64,000 nt of DNA from assembly GCA_008011715.2 (NCBI GenBank), contig CP136508.1, positions 2,232,001 to 2,296,000 of the forward strand, read 5' to 3'. Shown here one piece after another: positions 1-8,885 of the stretch (its first letter is position 1; each line of letters opens with the position of its first letter). The translations under genes were made by a program, and so were the position numbers. The notes under the pieces were generated by a model. That model was not told the DNA's origin and did not search any database. It was given only the letters and a program-made list of their open reading frames with translations. This DNA comes from [Empedobacter] haloabium (lineage in GTDB: Bacteria > Pseudomonadota > Gammaproteobacteria > Burkholderiales > Burkholderiaceae_D).

Positions 1-212
1 CAGGCGCGGACGCATGCGACCCTGCCGAGCCGATTCTGGCGGTGGTCGACGCGTTCGGTTTGGAACGGGGCCGCTTCGAGGTCTTCGCGAAGAAAAAATG
101 GGGAACCGGCTGGAAGTTCAATGCAGGTGGGCGAGCGAGGGTTCTTGCCACGCTGGAGTCGTTCGAGGACCTAGCGGCCTTGAAGGCAGAAGTCGATAGT
201 GTGCTTGGATAG
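1..212 (+). CDS. C-terminal part of unknown protein (truncated by window start)
   Basis: The frame beginning at base 3 is open to a TAG at 210-212 and gives about 69 residues with good coding character: an acidic stretch followed by the segment RGRFEVFAKKKWGTG and an amphipathic end. The start lies outside the window. The longer-looking ATG frame at 14-199 is Arg/Gly-rich and reads as a shadow. No family was recognised. Confidence 0.55.
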   Translation, partial: GADACDPAEPILAVVDAFGLERGRFEVFAKKKWGTGWKFNAGGRARVLATLESFEDLAALKAEVDSVLG

Positions 213-343
213 TCCCGAACCAGCATCCCGCGGCGCGCCCTCGTCGTTTAGAGGGCGCACTGCGGTCCGTGGAAGACGGCATATTCGCGCGCGTCGTCGG
301 GGTGGGCAGTGATTGCAACCAAGGCGACGCACGAACGTCGCCA

Positions 344-643
344 TCAGTCCGACAGATCCATGTCGCTCATGGATTCTGGTCCTACCGAAACTCCCGTCGG
401 GTTCAAAGTCGCCCCCCCATGTCGACTGCAGACATCTCGAGCAGAACAGAGCTGGCCAGTCGCCAGATTGCAAAACCCGAAGCAGATCAGGTTCGTCCGA
501 ATGAATCGGCAACCGTCTCGCATCTGGAATTGCCGGCCTGGCGGCATCGCCTCCAGGTTGCAGATCATGTCGCCACAATCCGTGGGTATCCGATCGGACG
601 CGGATGAAGACCTGCGACCGAAGATAGAGATTTTGGCGTGCAT
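344..643 (-). CDS. Small hypothetical protein, 99 aa
   Basis: The ATG at 643 is preceded by a perfect AGGAGG four bases upstream, the main reason for accepting this frame over overlapping ones. The product has several cysteines and no recognised domain. It is Ser/Arg-rich at the N-terminus and acidic at the C-terminus. It sits with other small minus-strand genes at the left of the element, a zone that in such elements usually holds poorly conserved accessory genes. Confidence 0.5.
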   Translation of the reverse strand: MHAKISIFGRRSSSASDRIPTDCGDMICNLEAMPPGRQFQMRDGCRFIRTNLICFGFCNLATGQLCSARDVCSRHGGATLNPTGVSVGPESMSDMDLSD

Positions 644-706
644 AGGACCTCCTACACTTCCGGTTGATATGTCGTAGTTGGGATCAATTCGTCCTTCGCG
701 AGGACA

Positions 707-1204
707 TTACGCTGACTTGCTCTCAGCCTTCGCATCATGATCATGTGAGGCAGGACGTAGCGGCGCCGTTTCAGCCGACGCTGCTTTACGCCGGCTTGGC
801 GACGCCGCACGTCGTGGTCTCGGCCGTCCGCTCCGGGCGGACTGATGATGCCCATCACATGCATTCATAAAAACGTCCCTGCAGAAGCAGACGAGCGTAT
901 GAATGGGCGCGGCCGCACACGCAACGATGCTCATGGGAAGACGCAAGGCAGTGTCGATAAAACGTCGCGCAATCTCGCCACAGCGTGCTACGCGCATCTG
1001 GCGCTCCCGTTCGCGACGCAGCGACTGCCTGCACCGCACATAAAGCCCCGCGTAGCGATGGCGGGTATGAGGGTCGGCATCCAGATAGGCGACCAGTTCT
1101 TCCGCCAACGATGGATCCGATACCTGCGCGTAGAATGAAGCCCACGCGCTCTCTTCCTGGTCCGCCGCGGGAACGCGACGAAAATATGGGCGTTCGTTAT
1201 TCAT
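707..1204 (-). CDS. Hypothetical protein, 165 aa
   Basis: The start was placed at ATG 1204, which has GGGAGG nine bases upstream; the open frame runs further 5' but that extension has no coding character. Residues about 1-75 form an ordered region with an acidic helix followed by an Arg-rich helix (RRERERQ). There is a short hydrophobic segment in the middle and a basic, low-complexity C-terminus. No family was recognised. Same strand as its small neighbours. Confidence 0.6.
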   Translation of the reverse strand: MNNERPYFRRVPAADQEESAWASFYAQVSDPSLAEELVAYLDADPHTRHRYAGLYVRCRQSLRRERERQMRVARCGEIARRFIDTALRLPMSIVACAAAPIHTLVCFCRDVFMNACDGHHQSARSGRPRPRRAASPSRRKAASAETAPLRPASHDHDAKAESKSA

Positions 1205-1307
1205 GGTGACCTCCCAAAGTCGAGAGGCCACCAGCCCCGCAGGGGAACTCGTGGCCCCACGGGTTTGCAATTGATTGATGAGACGCTTGATCAACGGACT
1301 AACGCCT

Positions 1308-1508
1308 CTACCAACGTTCGTGCTTCTGTGTGTTGACGTATCCGCAATCCGGACAGTTGACACTCCAGTGTTCCATAAGCTGTCCGTTCTCACGCGTCAG
1401 CCACTGATCATACTGAGCGCGTTCGCTCGGGCATTTCATGCAGTCACTGATCGTTGAGATCGCCGCCAGGACGTCGTCGCCGCCGTTGGAAAGCTGATCG
1501 CTATTCAT
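1308..1508 (-). CDS. Small zinc-ribbon-like protein, 66 aa
   Basis: The product starts at ATG 1508 with GGAG eight bases upstream. It holds two CxxC pairs, CMKC near the middle and CPDC near the end, spaced like a zinc ribbon. Function unknown. It lies just upstream of the 165-residue hypothetical gene on the same strand and may share its transcript. The ORF extends 5' without a better start. Confidence 0.5.
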   Translation of the reverse strand: MNSDQLSNGGDDVLAAISTISDCMKCPSERAQYDQWLTRENGQLMEHWSVNCPDCGYVNTQKHERW

Positions 1509-1944
1509 CGCGGACTCCGTCTGGGCAATGCGCACCTGGCTGTTTTCTCGACTTCGCGCAGTGACGCCAAGCTGAAGAATCCGGGCTGGGCCGCAACAAC
1601 ATTGCAAGCTTGCTTCGGTTCTTCCCAACGCTGGCAGCCAGGGTCGGTCGCAGGCTCTTACTGAATTTTTCGCAAAGCGCCGTCAGCCGAGCAGGAGCGC
1701 GGCCGCACGTGCGTTGAACTGGGCTGCGAAGCAGAGCGCACAGCGGAACATGTGTGTTCGAGGTGCAAGTATTCATGATCTTCCATCCTTTTCAGTGCGG
1801 AAGCCGCACAGTTATACAGACGCAAAAAAGGCCCAGGGTTCACGAGGAACTCGGGCCTGGCCGGTCATGGCATACAGCAGGCATGACCTCACTGAATCGG
1901 GTTACGATGCAGTGTCCGTGACGCCGTTTAGGCATCACTATCAG
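1509..1944. other. Interval without a confident gene
   Basis: A 91-residue minus-strand frame (1501-1776) has a weak GGAAG three bases before its ATG and unconvincing composition, so it was not called. The only firm element is the terminator hairpin at 1824-1857. Confidence 0.4.
1824..1857 (-). terminator. Rho-independent terminator (minus strand)
   Basis: A hairpin with arms GGCCC..GGTTC and GAAC..GGGCC is followed on the minus strand by six T residues (AAAAAA at 1824-1829 on plus). It would end minus-strand transcription coming from about 2.1 kb, which supports a small gene there. Confidence 0.7.
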
Positions 1945-2127
1945 CTATATCGCCTGGGCGATTTCGGTTGAGGCAACCGATCCAGAAGGCGGGTGACGTC
2001 CGCGGCGCCCGACATTGTTGCCAATGTCGGGTCCTGACATGTTCGCGATGAGCATTGTCAGGAGCAATGTGAGAGCGATTCTCACAAATAGCACGATCAG
2101 TTTTGCAGCGACAACCGGCGAATACAA
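1945..2127 (-). CDS. Possible small membrane protein, 60 aa
   Basis: The frame has a hydrophobic segment at about residues 8-28 (LIVLFVRIALTLLLTMLIA) and a polar tail. The only start is TTG at 2127, without a clear ribosome-binding site, so the call is tentative. A strong terminator lies about 90 bases downstream, as expected for a real transcript. Confidence 0.3.
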   Translation of the reverse strand: MYSPVVAAKLIVLFVRIALTLLLTMLIANMSGPDIGNNVGRRGRHPPSGSVASTEIAQAI

Positions 2128-2389
2128 GCTCTAGCGTCGAAACAAACACAAATTTTTGATATTATTTGTTAGAGAACTTTGGCGTACGTGAAACTCGCAG
2201 CCTCGACACATTACTGTGAGTTACTCCTCAGCACCATCTTTGCCATATAGCGTGGAATCAGTGTATCTTCGTTGAAATGAGGGGGCATCATTAGCTTTGA
2301 ACGCGAATCTTTCCTGATTGATTAAATTGCAGGGTAAGCATATCAGCACCGATCGTCGCGTTAAGGGGCTCTCAGGCACCGGTTAATGA

Positions 2390-2953
2390 CTACCGGATAT
2401 TCGTCAGTATTCCCGCTCTAAAGCTGCGGCTAAGCAGAAAAAAATAAAAAATGTGAAGCCAAGAGCTAATATTGTAGTTGCCAAACTGTTTTTTTTCTAG
2501 TTGCGCGGCTACATAAAGAAGATATCCGCTATAGTTTCCGGTTTGAGAAAATGCACCGCTGAACAAATCCCAGATACCGAAGCCGACGGTACCGGCAGCC
2601 CAGTTCGACATCTTCTGTTGATCGGGCGTTCGGTTGCTATTAGAGTAACGGAAGTTACCGTAGTGCAAAAGAAGAGTAGTGTAGACATAGCGGAGAGCTG
2701 GAAATACGAGACACATAAGTACTGAGAAAATCGCTATAAAGCTCACAATTGTCCGCATATTCAATGCCTTGATTCGTATTATGGCTGAATCGATTGATAG
2801 TGCGGCCATGTCGATATTGGTCGCGATAAGCCAAATATCGAAGTATAGAATAAATGCAGCCCACAGTACTAACATTCTGTTGTCTACAAGCTTTTCAAGC
2901 GTGCCTGCTACCTTCTCGAAACCCTTCGCCGCGACTGAACTTTCTTCTGCCAT
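2390..2953 (-). CDS. Multi-pass membrane protein, unknown, AT-rich
   Basis: The product is 187 residues with hydrophobic segments near 28-48 and 68-95 and a further one near the C-terminus, so it is probably an inner-membrane protein with three or four passes. AAGGA stands upstream of ATG 2953. Base composition is clearly more AT-rich than the tra genes, with many Tyr, Asn, Ile and Phe codons, so it is likely recently acquired cargo. It lies beside the integrase gene. No family was recognised; exclusion or defence roles are possible but unsupported. Confidence 0.7.
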   Translation of the reverse strand: MAEESSVAAKGFEKVAGTLEKLVDNRMLVLWAAFILYFDIWLIATNIDMAALSIDSAIIRIKALNMRTIVSFIAIFSVLMCLVFPALRYVYTTLLLHYGNFRYSNSNRTPDQQKMSNWAAGTVGFGIWDLFSGAFSQTGNYSGYLLYVAAQLEKKQFGNYNISSWLHIFYFFLLSRSFRAGILTNIR

Positions 2954-3129
2954 GATTCCTTTTTACTGCGTAAATTTAGATAATGCCGAGAATAGGCTTA
3001 GTTTGGAACTGTACGTGACATTAGCGTTATTCGCGATGGCTCGCAACTGCCAAATTTCTCAGGTGCGGCTGCGGAATGGGCGTTGAATTGAAAGCGAATC
3101 CGATGTCATTCATCGGAACGGGAACGATA

Positions 3130-4227
3130 TCAGATGTGCGGCGCGGCAGGTGATTTAGTAGCTCCTGGAACTTCACATGCACAAGCATCCGGGACCGCCG
3201 AACCCAAGTACGCACTGCTAATTTGTGATCGAGTGTGTCCAAGTTGGTGAGCTACTTCAGCATATGCAAGCTCAATTACGTCACGGTCATAACACAGGTC
3301 ACCCCCGCGTACGGGCGCGTGATGAAGGGAGACATCGAAGTAGAGATCGCCGGCAAACTCATGCCGCAGTCCATGTGGAGTTACGCCTTGCACAGTCTTT
3401 GTGAGGCCAGCAACTCGCACCACATTGGAAAAGCGGTCCAGCGACTGTTTCAATGTAAGGCCAGGACGGCCAAGGTGCGATGTTGGATAACGAGCGATCT
3501 GCTGTGCATATGCTAGTGCTCCGCGCTGCGCCTCTGTGCGGATAGCGACATAACGCAATCTGCCGCCCTTGGTGCCGCGCTTCACGCGCAGGAAGCTGAC
3601 ATACCGGTCGATTGCAGCGCAAGTAGCCGGCAGGGCATATGACGGGACTTCCGACGCGTGCGGCCGAAACATGATCGCCTCCTTTCGTCGGAGGCCAAAC
3701 GCCATCATCATACGCAGCTGTGCTGCGACATATTCGTCGAGCTGCGCGACCTTTTGAATCGATGCCTCGACATCGATGCCGTTCCCAGTCCAGCCATGCT
3801 CGTGCCGAGCAGCGTAGTGTCGCCTGACCTTTTCGGGCTTCGCCACGTAGCGTTCCGCGTCAAGCACGAGTCCGGGCTTGCCGATCCAGCTGGCGAATAC
3901 ACGAAGAAAGGAGAGCTGCTGCTGAATGTAAGCGGCGCTTAGAGCGCGGGTACGCAGAGGCACCTTAGGCTGGCTGGCAGCGAGACGTGCGCCGAGGGCA
4001 GGGTCGGCGGTCCAGTACTGCATCAAAATTTCGATGTGTGTACCGCAAAGGTTTTGCGGCGCTGGCTGGAACCCCAGCTCGCGAAGCGTTTTGAACGCGC
4101 GGAACAGTCCTTTGGCGCGCGCGGCCATAGTACTGTGCGAAACCAGTTTGCTTCGAAACGCGTGGTAACTGTTGTGCAAGGACAGTATCGTTTGCAGTTG
4201 TGCTTTCCAGTTGCTGTTGTTGGGCAT
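3130..4227 (-). CDS. int: Tyrosine recombinase (integrase)
   Basis: The product of about 365 residues has the layout of a phage-type integrase: an N-terminal SAM-like DNA-binding region and a C-terminal catalytic domain. Visible active-site motifs are the first Arg in GLRRKEA, the HGLRHEFA box, and LGHTRSQISSAYL with the nucleophilic Tyr. It resembles integrases of plasmids and ICEs with the Integrase_1-type catalytic domain (family knowledge). ATG 4227 was chosen because GAGG lies about seven bases upstream; an in-frame GTG at 4239 overlaps that site. It differs from the P4-type integrase at 47.7 kb, so the element has two recombinases. Confidence 0.85.
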   Translation of the reverse strand: MPNNSNWKAQLQTILSLHNSYHAFRSKLVSHSTMAARAKGLFRAFKTLRELGFQPAPQNLCGTHIEILMQYWTADPALGARLAASQPKVPLRTRALSAAYIQQQLSFLRVFASWIGKPGLVLDAERYVAKPEKVRRHYAARHEHGWTGNGIDVEASIQKVAQLDEYVAAQLRMMMAFGLRRKEAIMFRPHASEVPSYALPATCAAIDRYVSFLRVKRGTKGGRLRYVAIRTEAQRGALAYAQQIARYPTSHLGRPGLTLKQSLDRFSNVVRVAGLTKTVQGVTPHGLRHEFAGDLYFDVSLHHAPVRGGDLCYDRDVIELAYAEVAHQLGHTRSQISSAYLGSAVPDACACEVPGATKSPAAPHI

Positions 4228-5031
4228 GATCCGCCTCACGGTGAAAGTAGTCGGTTAGGGCAGGCGACAGAGCTGGTCCGCCCGTACCGCTGCAGCGACC
4301 TGTGATACGCCGCAGCATTGGTGCGCCAGTGACGATTCCGACAATGCATGGCAGGCACTGTCGTCACGAGTGCTGTCACGTGGACTAGTAAAGCGTTGGC
4401 GCTGCCCAGGCGCTATCTGGATAGGTTCTCGCTGCTGCGATGGCGTTCGTCAAAATGCTCCAGTGATGCGCCTGCGAGATTTCGCCCGCATGGCCCATCC
4501 CCGCTCCAGGCGGGCAGTGCGGACTGGCCGCAAAGACTCCGGTGTTACCGGTCCCACATATGGGGTGTTCTCGAACTCCCTTCCCGTCGATATCCCCGGC
4601 CCTGCCACCAGGCCGCCGTACGTTCCCACGCCAAGTACTGCGATCGATACGAGACCGTACCGATGCGCGATGCCATCCAGTTGCGATGTGCGCGCGGGTG
4701 AAGGGTGATGCTGTAAGAATGCCGTGCACCGTACTTCGGTGCAAATTGGCTCCGTCCTGCCGCGGCAATGACGACACGCGGCAATAAAAATGCGGATGCT
4801 TGGGCCTTGCCCTTGGAATGGCTGTCTGCTGCGGCGTTTCCGCAGCTGCTTGCTTGAAGACAGACGAGGACGCCTGGCTCGGCCCGCCGCGTCGCAGCGG
4901 GCTTATAGAATGTGCCGGGTGGGCGCAGCTTGTGCGGGACCATCACGGCGATTGGAGGCAGGTGACGACTGCGACGGCCGCTTCGGAACACGATGTTCCT
5001 GGTTGCGACTTCCAGACAGCGATTTCAGATT

Positions 5032-5048
5032 AGATCGACCATCGATCT
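5032..5048. promoter_or_regulatory. Perfect 7-bp inverted repeat (AGATCGA-CCA-TCGATCT)
   Basis: The arms at 5032-5038 and 5042-5048 are perfectly complementary with a 3-base centre. It lies about 400 bases upstream of the ParM-like start in a gene-poor stretch. It could be an operator or part of a centromere. The role is inferred only from position. Confidence 0.35.
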
Positions 5049-5105
5049 TGTCAAGCCAACTCATGTTCAGAGCTGTGCCCTCAAGCTCGATTTCCAGACG
5101 CGCGG

Positions 5106-5136
5106 ATTTTGTAGTTGACGGACCATTTATTTTGTA
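5106..5136. repeat. Pair of ATTTTGTA direct repeats in AT-rich patch
   Basis: ATTTTGTA occurs at 5106-5113 and 5129-5136, 23 bases apart start to start, in a short AT-rich patch of a GC-rich area. That spacing, about two helical turns, is typical of binding sites for plasmid partition adaptors, but two copies are few. Confidence 0.3.
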
Positions 5137-5454
5137 ACCCCTACCATGCTCAAAAATTCGTAGGGACGCCACGTGCGCAAGGATTCCTCTGTTTGTGCCG
5201 TCTCGCGCTAGCGTGCCTGAAATCCCGTCTAACCGTTACATCGCGAACGCATGCAGTCGCATTCGGCACCGTGCCGGCATGCACACAGCTTCAGCGTCGC
5301 CGATGCTGGAATCCGAAAGCAGATCGCAGCGTTGCCGGGCCGGTACCGGTACGTTGCCGATCGCGAATGGCGCTTAAAAAAACGTGTCTTTGCGGCTGTC
5401 ACGTTGCGGTGTCGCGCGGTATCGTTCGGGCGAATGCTGACGATGGAGGTGAAC

Positions 5455-6504
5455 GTGAACCGGATAGTACGAGCTGTCGACGTTGGACGCGGCAACGTCA
5501 AGTTTATCGCCACAGTCAGCGGTGTCGATTTTAAGTGCGAAATGTTCCCAGCCGAAGCGCATCCTACCGAGGTGCTGCCTGAACAGGATGGCTGGAGCGC
5601 TCGACGCAAGACCGTTGGAATCCCGATCGGGAAGCTGATCTACGAGGTCGGCCCTGACGTGGCGCTGGCGGCCGACGTCTTCAATGCCGCCGTACTGCAG
5701 CACGACCGATACTGTGAGAGCGACGAATACCTGGCGTTGCTGCTTGGGGCCATCCATTACATGGACGTGCCCGTGATCGACCTGCTGATCGTCGGGCTGC
5801 CGGTGGCGACATTCAAGCTGCGCAAGGTCGTCACTGCACTGGAACGCCGGCTGACGGGGCAACATGCCCTCGGCGGCACTCGCAGCGTCACTGTCGCCAA
5901 GGCCAAGGCTGTACCGCAGCCGGTTGGAGCGCTAATGTCTTACGGGCTCTTGCAGAATCGCTTGGCCGAAGTGCGCAAGGAACGCAGCCTGATCGTCGAT
6001 CCTGGACGTCGAACTTTCGACTGGCTGGTCACGCAGGGAATGCAGCAGATCGAGAAACGCAGCCACTCGGTCAACCGCGGCATGTTCGATGTCCTGCAAT
6101 CGATAGCCGACGGTATCGGGCGCTCCACGAGCTCCCAGTTCCGTGATTTCGACGCGATCGACATCGCGCTGCGCACGCGCAAGCGGCCGGTTGTGTTCCA
6201 GTCCGAATACGATATTGAGCAGCACCTTCCGCTCGCGCGAAAGATTCCAGAGCAGGCCGTGGCCGAGATGATGCGCTATGTCGGCGACGCCGGGGACATC
6301 AAGAACATCCTCTTGGTCGGAGGCGGAGCCTTTTTCTTCAAGCCGGCGCTGAAAGCCGCTTTCCCTCGTCACGCCATCCACGAGATTAAAGATCCGCTGT
6401 TCGCCAACGTGCGAGGTTTTCAATACGCCGGCATCGATCTGGCACGTAGCTTGTGCTCGCAGCATGCCGAGGTGATGGCACTGCCAACGTTGGAGGCACC
6501 ATGA
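5455..6504 (+). CDS. parM: ParM/StbA-like actin-family ATPase
   Basis: About 349 residues beginning with NRIVRAVDVGRGNVKF, the phosphate-1 signature of the ParM/StbA actin family. The second nucleotide-binding region is VDPGRRTFDW near the middle, and the adenosine motif NILLVGGGAFFF is near the C-terminus. Such proteins form filaments that separate plasmid or ICE copies. GTG 5455 was chosen because GGAGG lies five bases upstream; ATG 5443 and 5434 are alternatives. The stop overlaps the next start (ATGA), so the two genes are translationally coupled. Confidence 0.85.
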   Translation: MNRIVRAVDVGRGNVKFIATVSGVDFKCEMFPAEAHPTEVLPEQDGWSARRKTVGIPIGKLIYEVGPDVALAADVFNAAVLQHDRYCESDEYLALLLGAIHYMDVPVIDLLIVGLPVATFKLRKVVTALERRLTGQHALGGTRSVTVAKAKAVPQPVGALMSYGLLQNRLAEVRKERSLIVDPGRRTFDWLVTQGMQQIEKRSHSVNRGMFDVLQSIADGIGRSTSSQFRDFDAIDIALRTRKRPVVFQSEYDIEQHLPLARKIPEQAVAEMMRYVGDAGDIKNILLVGGGAFFFKPALKAAFPRHAIHEIKDPLFANVRGFQYAGIDLARSLCSQHAEVMALPTLEAP

Positions 6505-6767
6505 CGATGCCCATGCGAATCAGCTTTCTGCTGGCTCGGGAAGATAACGCACGTCTATACGACGAGCTTGCGCAGTTCCCCAAGGGCCAGCGCAGGGTGA
6601 ACCGGTTACGCACGCTGGCGTATGACGGCCTGTTGACGCAGCAGGGCGCAGCCGTACCAGTTGTCGCCGGCACCGATCGCCTGCCAACCACGGCGTGCAT
6701 CCCCGGTGTTTCTGCGGAGCGAACGGAGGCCGCCCTGGAACTTTTCAGCGACCCCATAGCGGAGTGA
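6501..6767 (+). CDS. Small partner of the ParM-like protein
   Basis: 88 residues, starting inside the stop of the ParM-like gene (ATGA) with GGAGG upstream. The N-terminus has a strand-like segment (MRISFLLARED) and Arg-rich helices, compatible with a ribbon-helix-helix DNA-binding adaptor of the ParR/StbB kind. That assignment rests on size and position, not on a recognised motif. Confidence 0.65.
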   Translation: MTMPMRISFLLAREDNARLYDELAQFPKGQRRVNRLRTLAYDGLLTQQGAAVPVVAGTDRLPTTACIPGVSAERTEAALELFSDPIAE

Positions 6768-6773
6768 GACGAC

Positions 6774-7211
6774 ATGAAGCACATCCGATACACCTCTGCA
6801 TCAGAGCTAACGGAGCAGGCGTTCTGCGAAAAGAAGATGTTGTTCGCCGTGCGCCTGGGACGTCGCGAATCTCGCTTACGACGGCAGGCCCAGGCCGTCG
6901 GCGATCGTGCACATGAGGCGTTTCACCGCGACGCCATGAGCAGTGAACCGCGGCTCAGCGGAGCAGCAGGGAAGCCGTGGTGCTTCATTGCGTCCGAAGT
7001 GTTTGGGACCAATGCAAGCGAAACTCGATTGCTGCGTGCGTTCCGCGACAGGGTGCTCCGCAGGTATGCCGCCGGTCGCGCCTTTGTCCGCCTTTACTAC
7101 CGGCATTCACCAGTAATTGCGTGCTCCCTGCACTCGCATCCTATGTGGCGTGCCGCGACGTATTGGCTGCTCAAAGCCGTTGTCGCAGTCCTGGCTATGT
7201 GGCGCATCTAA
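6774..7211 (+). CDS. CFI-box-CTERM protein with Cas4-like N-terminal segment
   Basis: 145 residues. Residues 6-50 look like the start of a Cas4/Dna2 nuclease: a cysteine at 18 (AFCEKK), a basic patch, and GDRAHEAFH. Residues 70-120 carry the CFI box (CFIASEVFGTN, then RDRVLRRYAAGRAFVRLYY), a C-terminal module that in other proteins follows varied domains. A hydrophobic segment at about 123-143 ends the protein. The catalytic D..ELK motif is absent here but present in the next gene. It follows the par pair by six bases and precedes the nuclease-like gene by 19, so all four are probably one operon. Confidence 0.7.
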   Translation: MKHIRYTSASELTEQAFCEKKMLFAVRLGRRESRLRRQAQAVGDRAHEAFHRDAMSSEPRLSGAAGKPWCFIASEVFGTNASETRLLRAFRDRVLRRYAAGRAFVRLYYRHSPVIACSLHSHPMWRAATYWLLKAVVAVLAMWRI

Positions 7212-7230
7212 TCCGATACAGGGGAATGAA

Positions 7231-7791
7231 ATGTTCAGTAACGTCTACTGGCTTGCCATCATCCTGGTCGGCATCGCCGGCTTTGTCCACGTGCTGGCTG
7301 CGCTCTGGCGGGAGCGTGGCTGGCTGCCTCCAGACCTGGCTCGTGGACAGCTGATCTACTCCGAAAGGCTGTTTCATGGCGACCGGGAGTTGCCTGTTGT
7401 CGCGCGGGTGGACCGGGCCTACCTGGTCGATGGTGTCATCCACCTTGTCGAGTTGAAGACCCGGCCGCGTGTTCGCGTGTACGAAACGGATGTCGTTGAG
7501 CTGTCTGTACAACGAGTCGCGGTCCAGATTTCGACCGGCAAGGCGGTAAGCCTGATCGGTACCGTGGTCGTCCAGCACACCCGCTCACGAAAGCGATTCG
7601 TACGAAGAGTTCAGCTGCTGGACACGGCTGCGGTTGCGCGGTTACTGAGGCGGCGCTTGCTCGTGCTGCAGGGTCAGGCCCAGCCGGCAGCAACGCCGTA
7701 CCAGGGTCGCTGCCGGACGTGCGAGTATCGGATGGAATGCAAGGGAGTTGCGTCGGCGCGAGTGTATCCGATCGTTACAAGGTTCCACTAG
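7231..7791 (+). CDS. Membrane-anchored Cas4-like PD-(D/E)XK nuclease
   Basis: 186 residues from ATG 7231, which has AGGGGA upstream. Residues 5-25 form a transmembrane anchor. Residues 60-76 (D61, D67, VELKTR with E74 and K76) fit the PD-(D/E)XK core, and Q94 fits the RecB-type Q motif. The C-terminus has C161, C164 and C170, the last three of the four cysteines that hold the iron-sulfur cluster in Cas4. The first cysteine and N-terminal helix of Cas4 appear instead in the gene just upstream. No cas genes or CRISPR array are present, so adaptation is not implied. Confidence 0.75.
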   Translation: MFSNVYWLAIILVGIAGFVHVLAALWRERGWLPPDLARGQLIYSERLFHGDRELPVVARVDRAYLVDGVIHLVELKTRPRVRVYETDVVELSVQRVAVQISTGKAVSLIGTVVVQHTRSRKRFVRRVQLLDTAAVARLLRRRLLVLQGQAQPAATPYQGRCRTCEYRMECKGVASARVYPIVTRFH

Positions 7792-7848
7792 CCGACCCCG
7801 TCGCGAACCCCGGCGGGCAGAGGGGAACCTGAGGGCTCCATATCATCC

Positions 7849-8868
7849 TTACCGAAGTACCGGTGGGCGCTCGATCGCTTGGGCGACCGGGACGTCACGA
7901 AGCGCCTCGGCAAGCGTCTGGCTAATGATGCTGGCCTGCGACGGATGTGGGCCAAAATTATAGGCTGGCTTCCCGCTGGCGGCTGTCAGTTCGTCGATGG
8001 TGCCTACCGAATCGACCAGTCCGATTTCCTTCGCCTGTAGCCCGGTCCAGACTTCGCCAGTCGAGTAATCAGTACCTACCTTGAGGCGCGCTCCGCGGCG
8101 ACGTTGAAGTTCCATCATAAACGTCGCTCCGGCGTGGCTCACCAGCTCCTGCGCCTTTCGCTCTGCCTCGGGGCTTACGGGCGCAAAGGGGTTCAGAAAG
8201 GACTTCAGCTTGCCAGATGCATAGACCCGTTGCGTAACCCCGATCCTTTCCATGGCGCGGTTTAACTGCCACGGTGCCATGACCGCGCCGATGGATCCGA
8301 CGAGGCTGTACTTCCCGGCAATGATGCTGTCTGCCTCCAGCGCGATCATGTATGCCGCCGATGCGCCAACATTGGAGATCACGGCAACCACTGGCTTGCG
8401 ATAGCGCGTCTTGAGCAGGTGCACAGCACGGCCGATGCGCTCCGCCTCGACCGGGGCACCGCCTGGACTGTCGATGGCGAGGTAGACGTCTTTTACGTTA
8501 CTGTTCTCGAAAGCCTGCTTGAGAGCGCGGATGATGCGGTCGGCCGATGCTTGACTGTTCGTCCCGATTTCGCCATCAATGTGGACCACGCCGTTTACGG
8601 TCTCGAACGGGCCCAGTTGGAACCCTACCGCGCTCGCATACGCAAACAGTGCCAGCCCAACAGGAAGCGCGACGACAAACGCACGGCCGGCCAGGTGCCA
8701 TCGCCGCTCGCGCTTGTCACGCTCTGCACTGGCTTGCAAGTGCATCTCCTGGAGGTGTCGTTGTGCGGCGATCTCTTCAACGAGCCTGGCCAGCAGCGCG
8801 TCGTCACGGGGGAGAGGTAGCAATCGAGACGGCTTAACGGTGGGGCGGGTTCTCCTGGCAAAATTCAT
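7849..8868 (-). CDS. S49-family (SppA-like) peptidase
   Basis: 339 residues with an N-terminal coiled-coil stretch, a membrane segment near residues 70-90, and a single S49 protease domain. Visible motifs include YLAIDSPGGAPVEAERI and the SNVGASAAYMIALEADSI region holding the likely nucleophilic serine, with a later lysine-bearing region. It is half the length of double-domain SppA and resembles S49 proteins carried on IncC/SXT-type elements. ATG 8868 follows GGGAG. It is convergent with the Cas4-like operon. Its substrate is unknown. Confidence 0.85.
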   Translation of the reverse strand: MNFARRTRPTVKPSRLLPLPRDDALLARLVEEIAAQRHLQEMHLQASAERDKRERRWHLAGRAFVVALPVGLALFAYASAVGFQLGPFETVNGVVHIDGEIGTNSQASADRIIRALKQAFENSNVKDVYLAIDSPGGAPVEAERIGRAVHLLKTRYRKPVVAVISNVGASAAYMIALEADSIIAGKYSLVGSIGAVMAPWQLNRAMERIGVTQRVYASGKLKSFLNPFAPVSPEAERKAQELVSHAGATFMMELQRRRGARLKVGTDYSTGEVWTGLQAKEIGLVDSVGTIDELTAASGKPAYNFGPHPSQASIISQTLAEALRDVPVAQAIERPPVLR

Positions 8869-8885
8869 GATGTCTCCCTTGAGCG

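Larger units (their letters stand above)
4228..5454. other. 1.2 kb interval without a confident gene, upstream of parM-like gene
   Basis: Several open frames exist on both strands but none combines a good start signal with protein-like composition. The best are 4800-5033 plus (short hydrophobic start from TTG) and 4903-5172 minus (GTG, no ribosome site). The region likely holds promoters for int and the par genes; see the palindrome at 5032-5048 and the repeats at 5106-5136. Confidence 0.4.

Noticed and set aside
6774..7791. CRISPR adaptation (cas4) locus
   Set aside because: No repeat-spacer array and no cas1 or cas2 were seen in the window; the Cas4-like features are better tied to the par operon.
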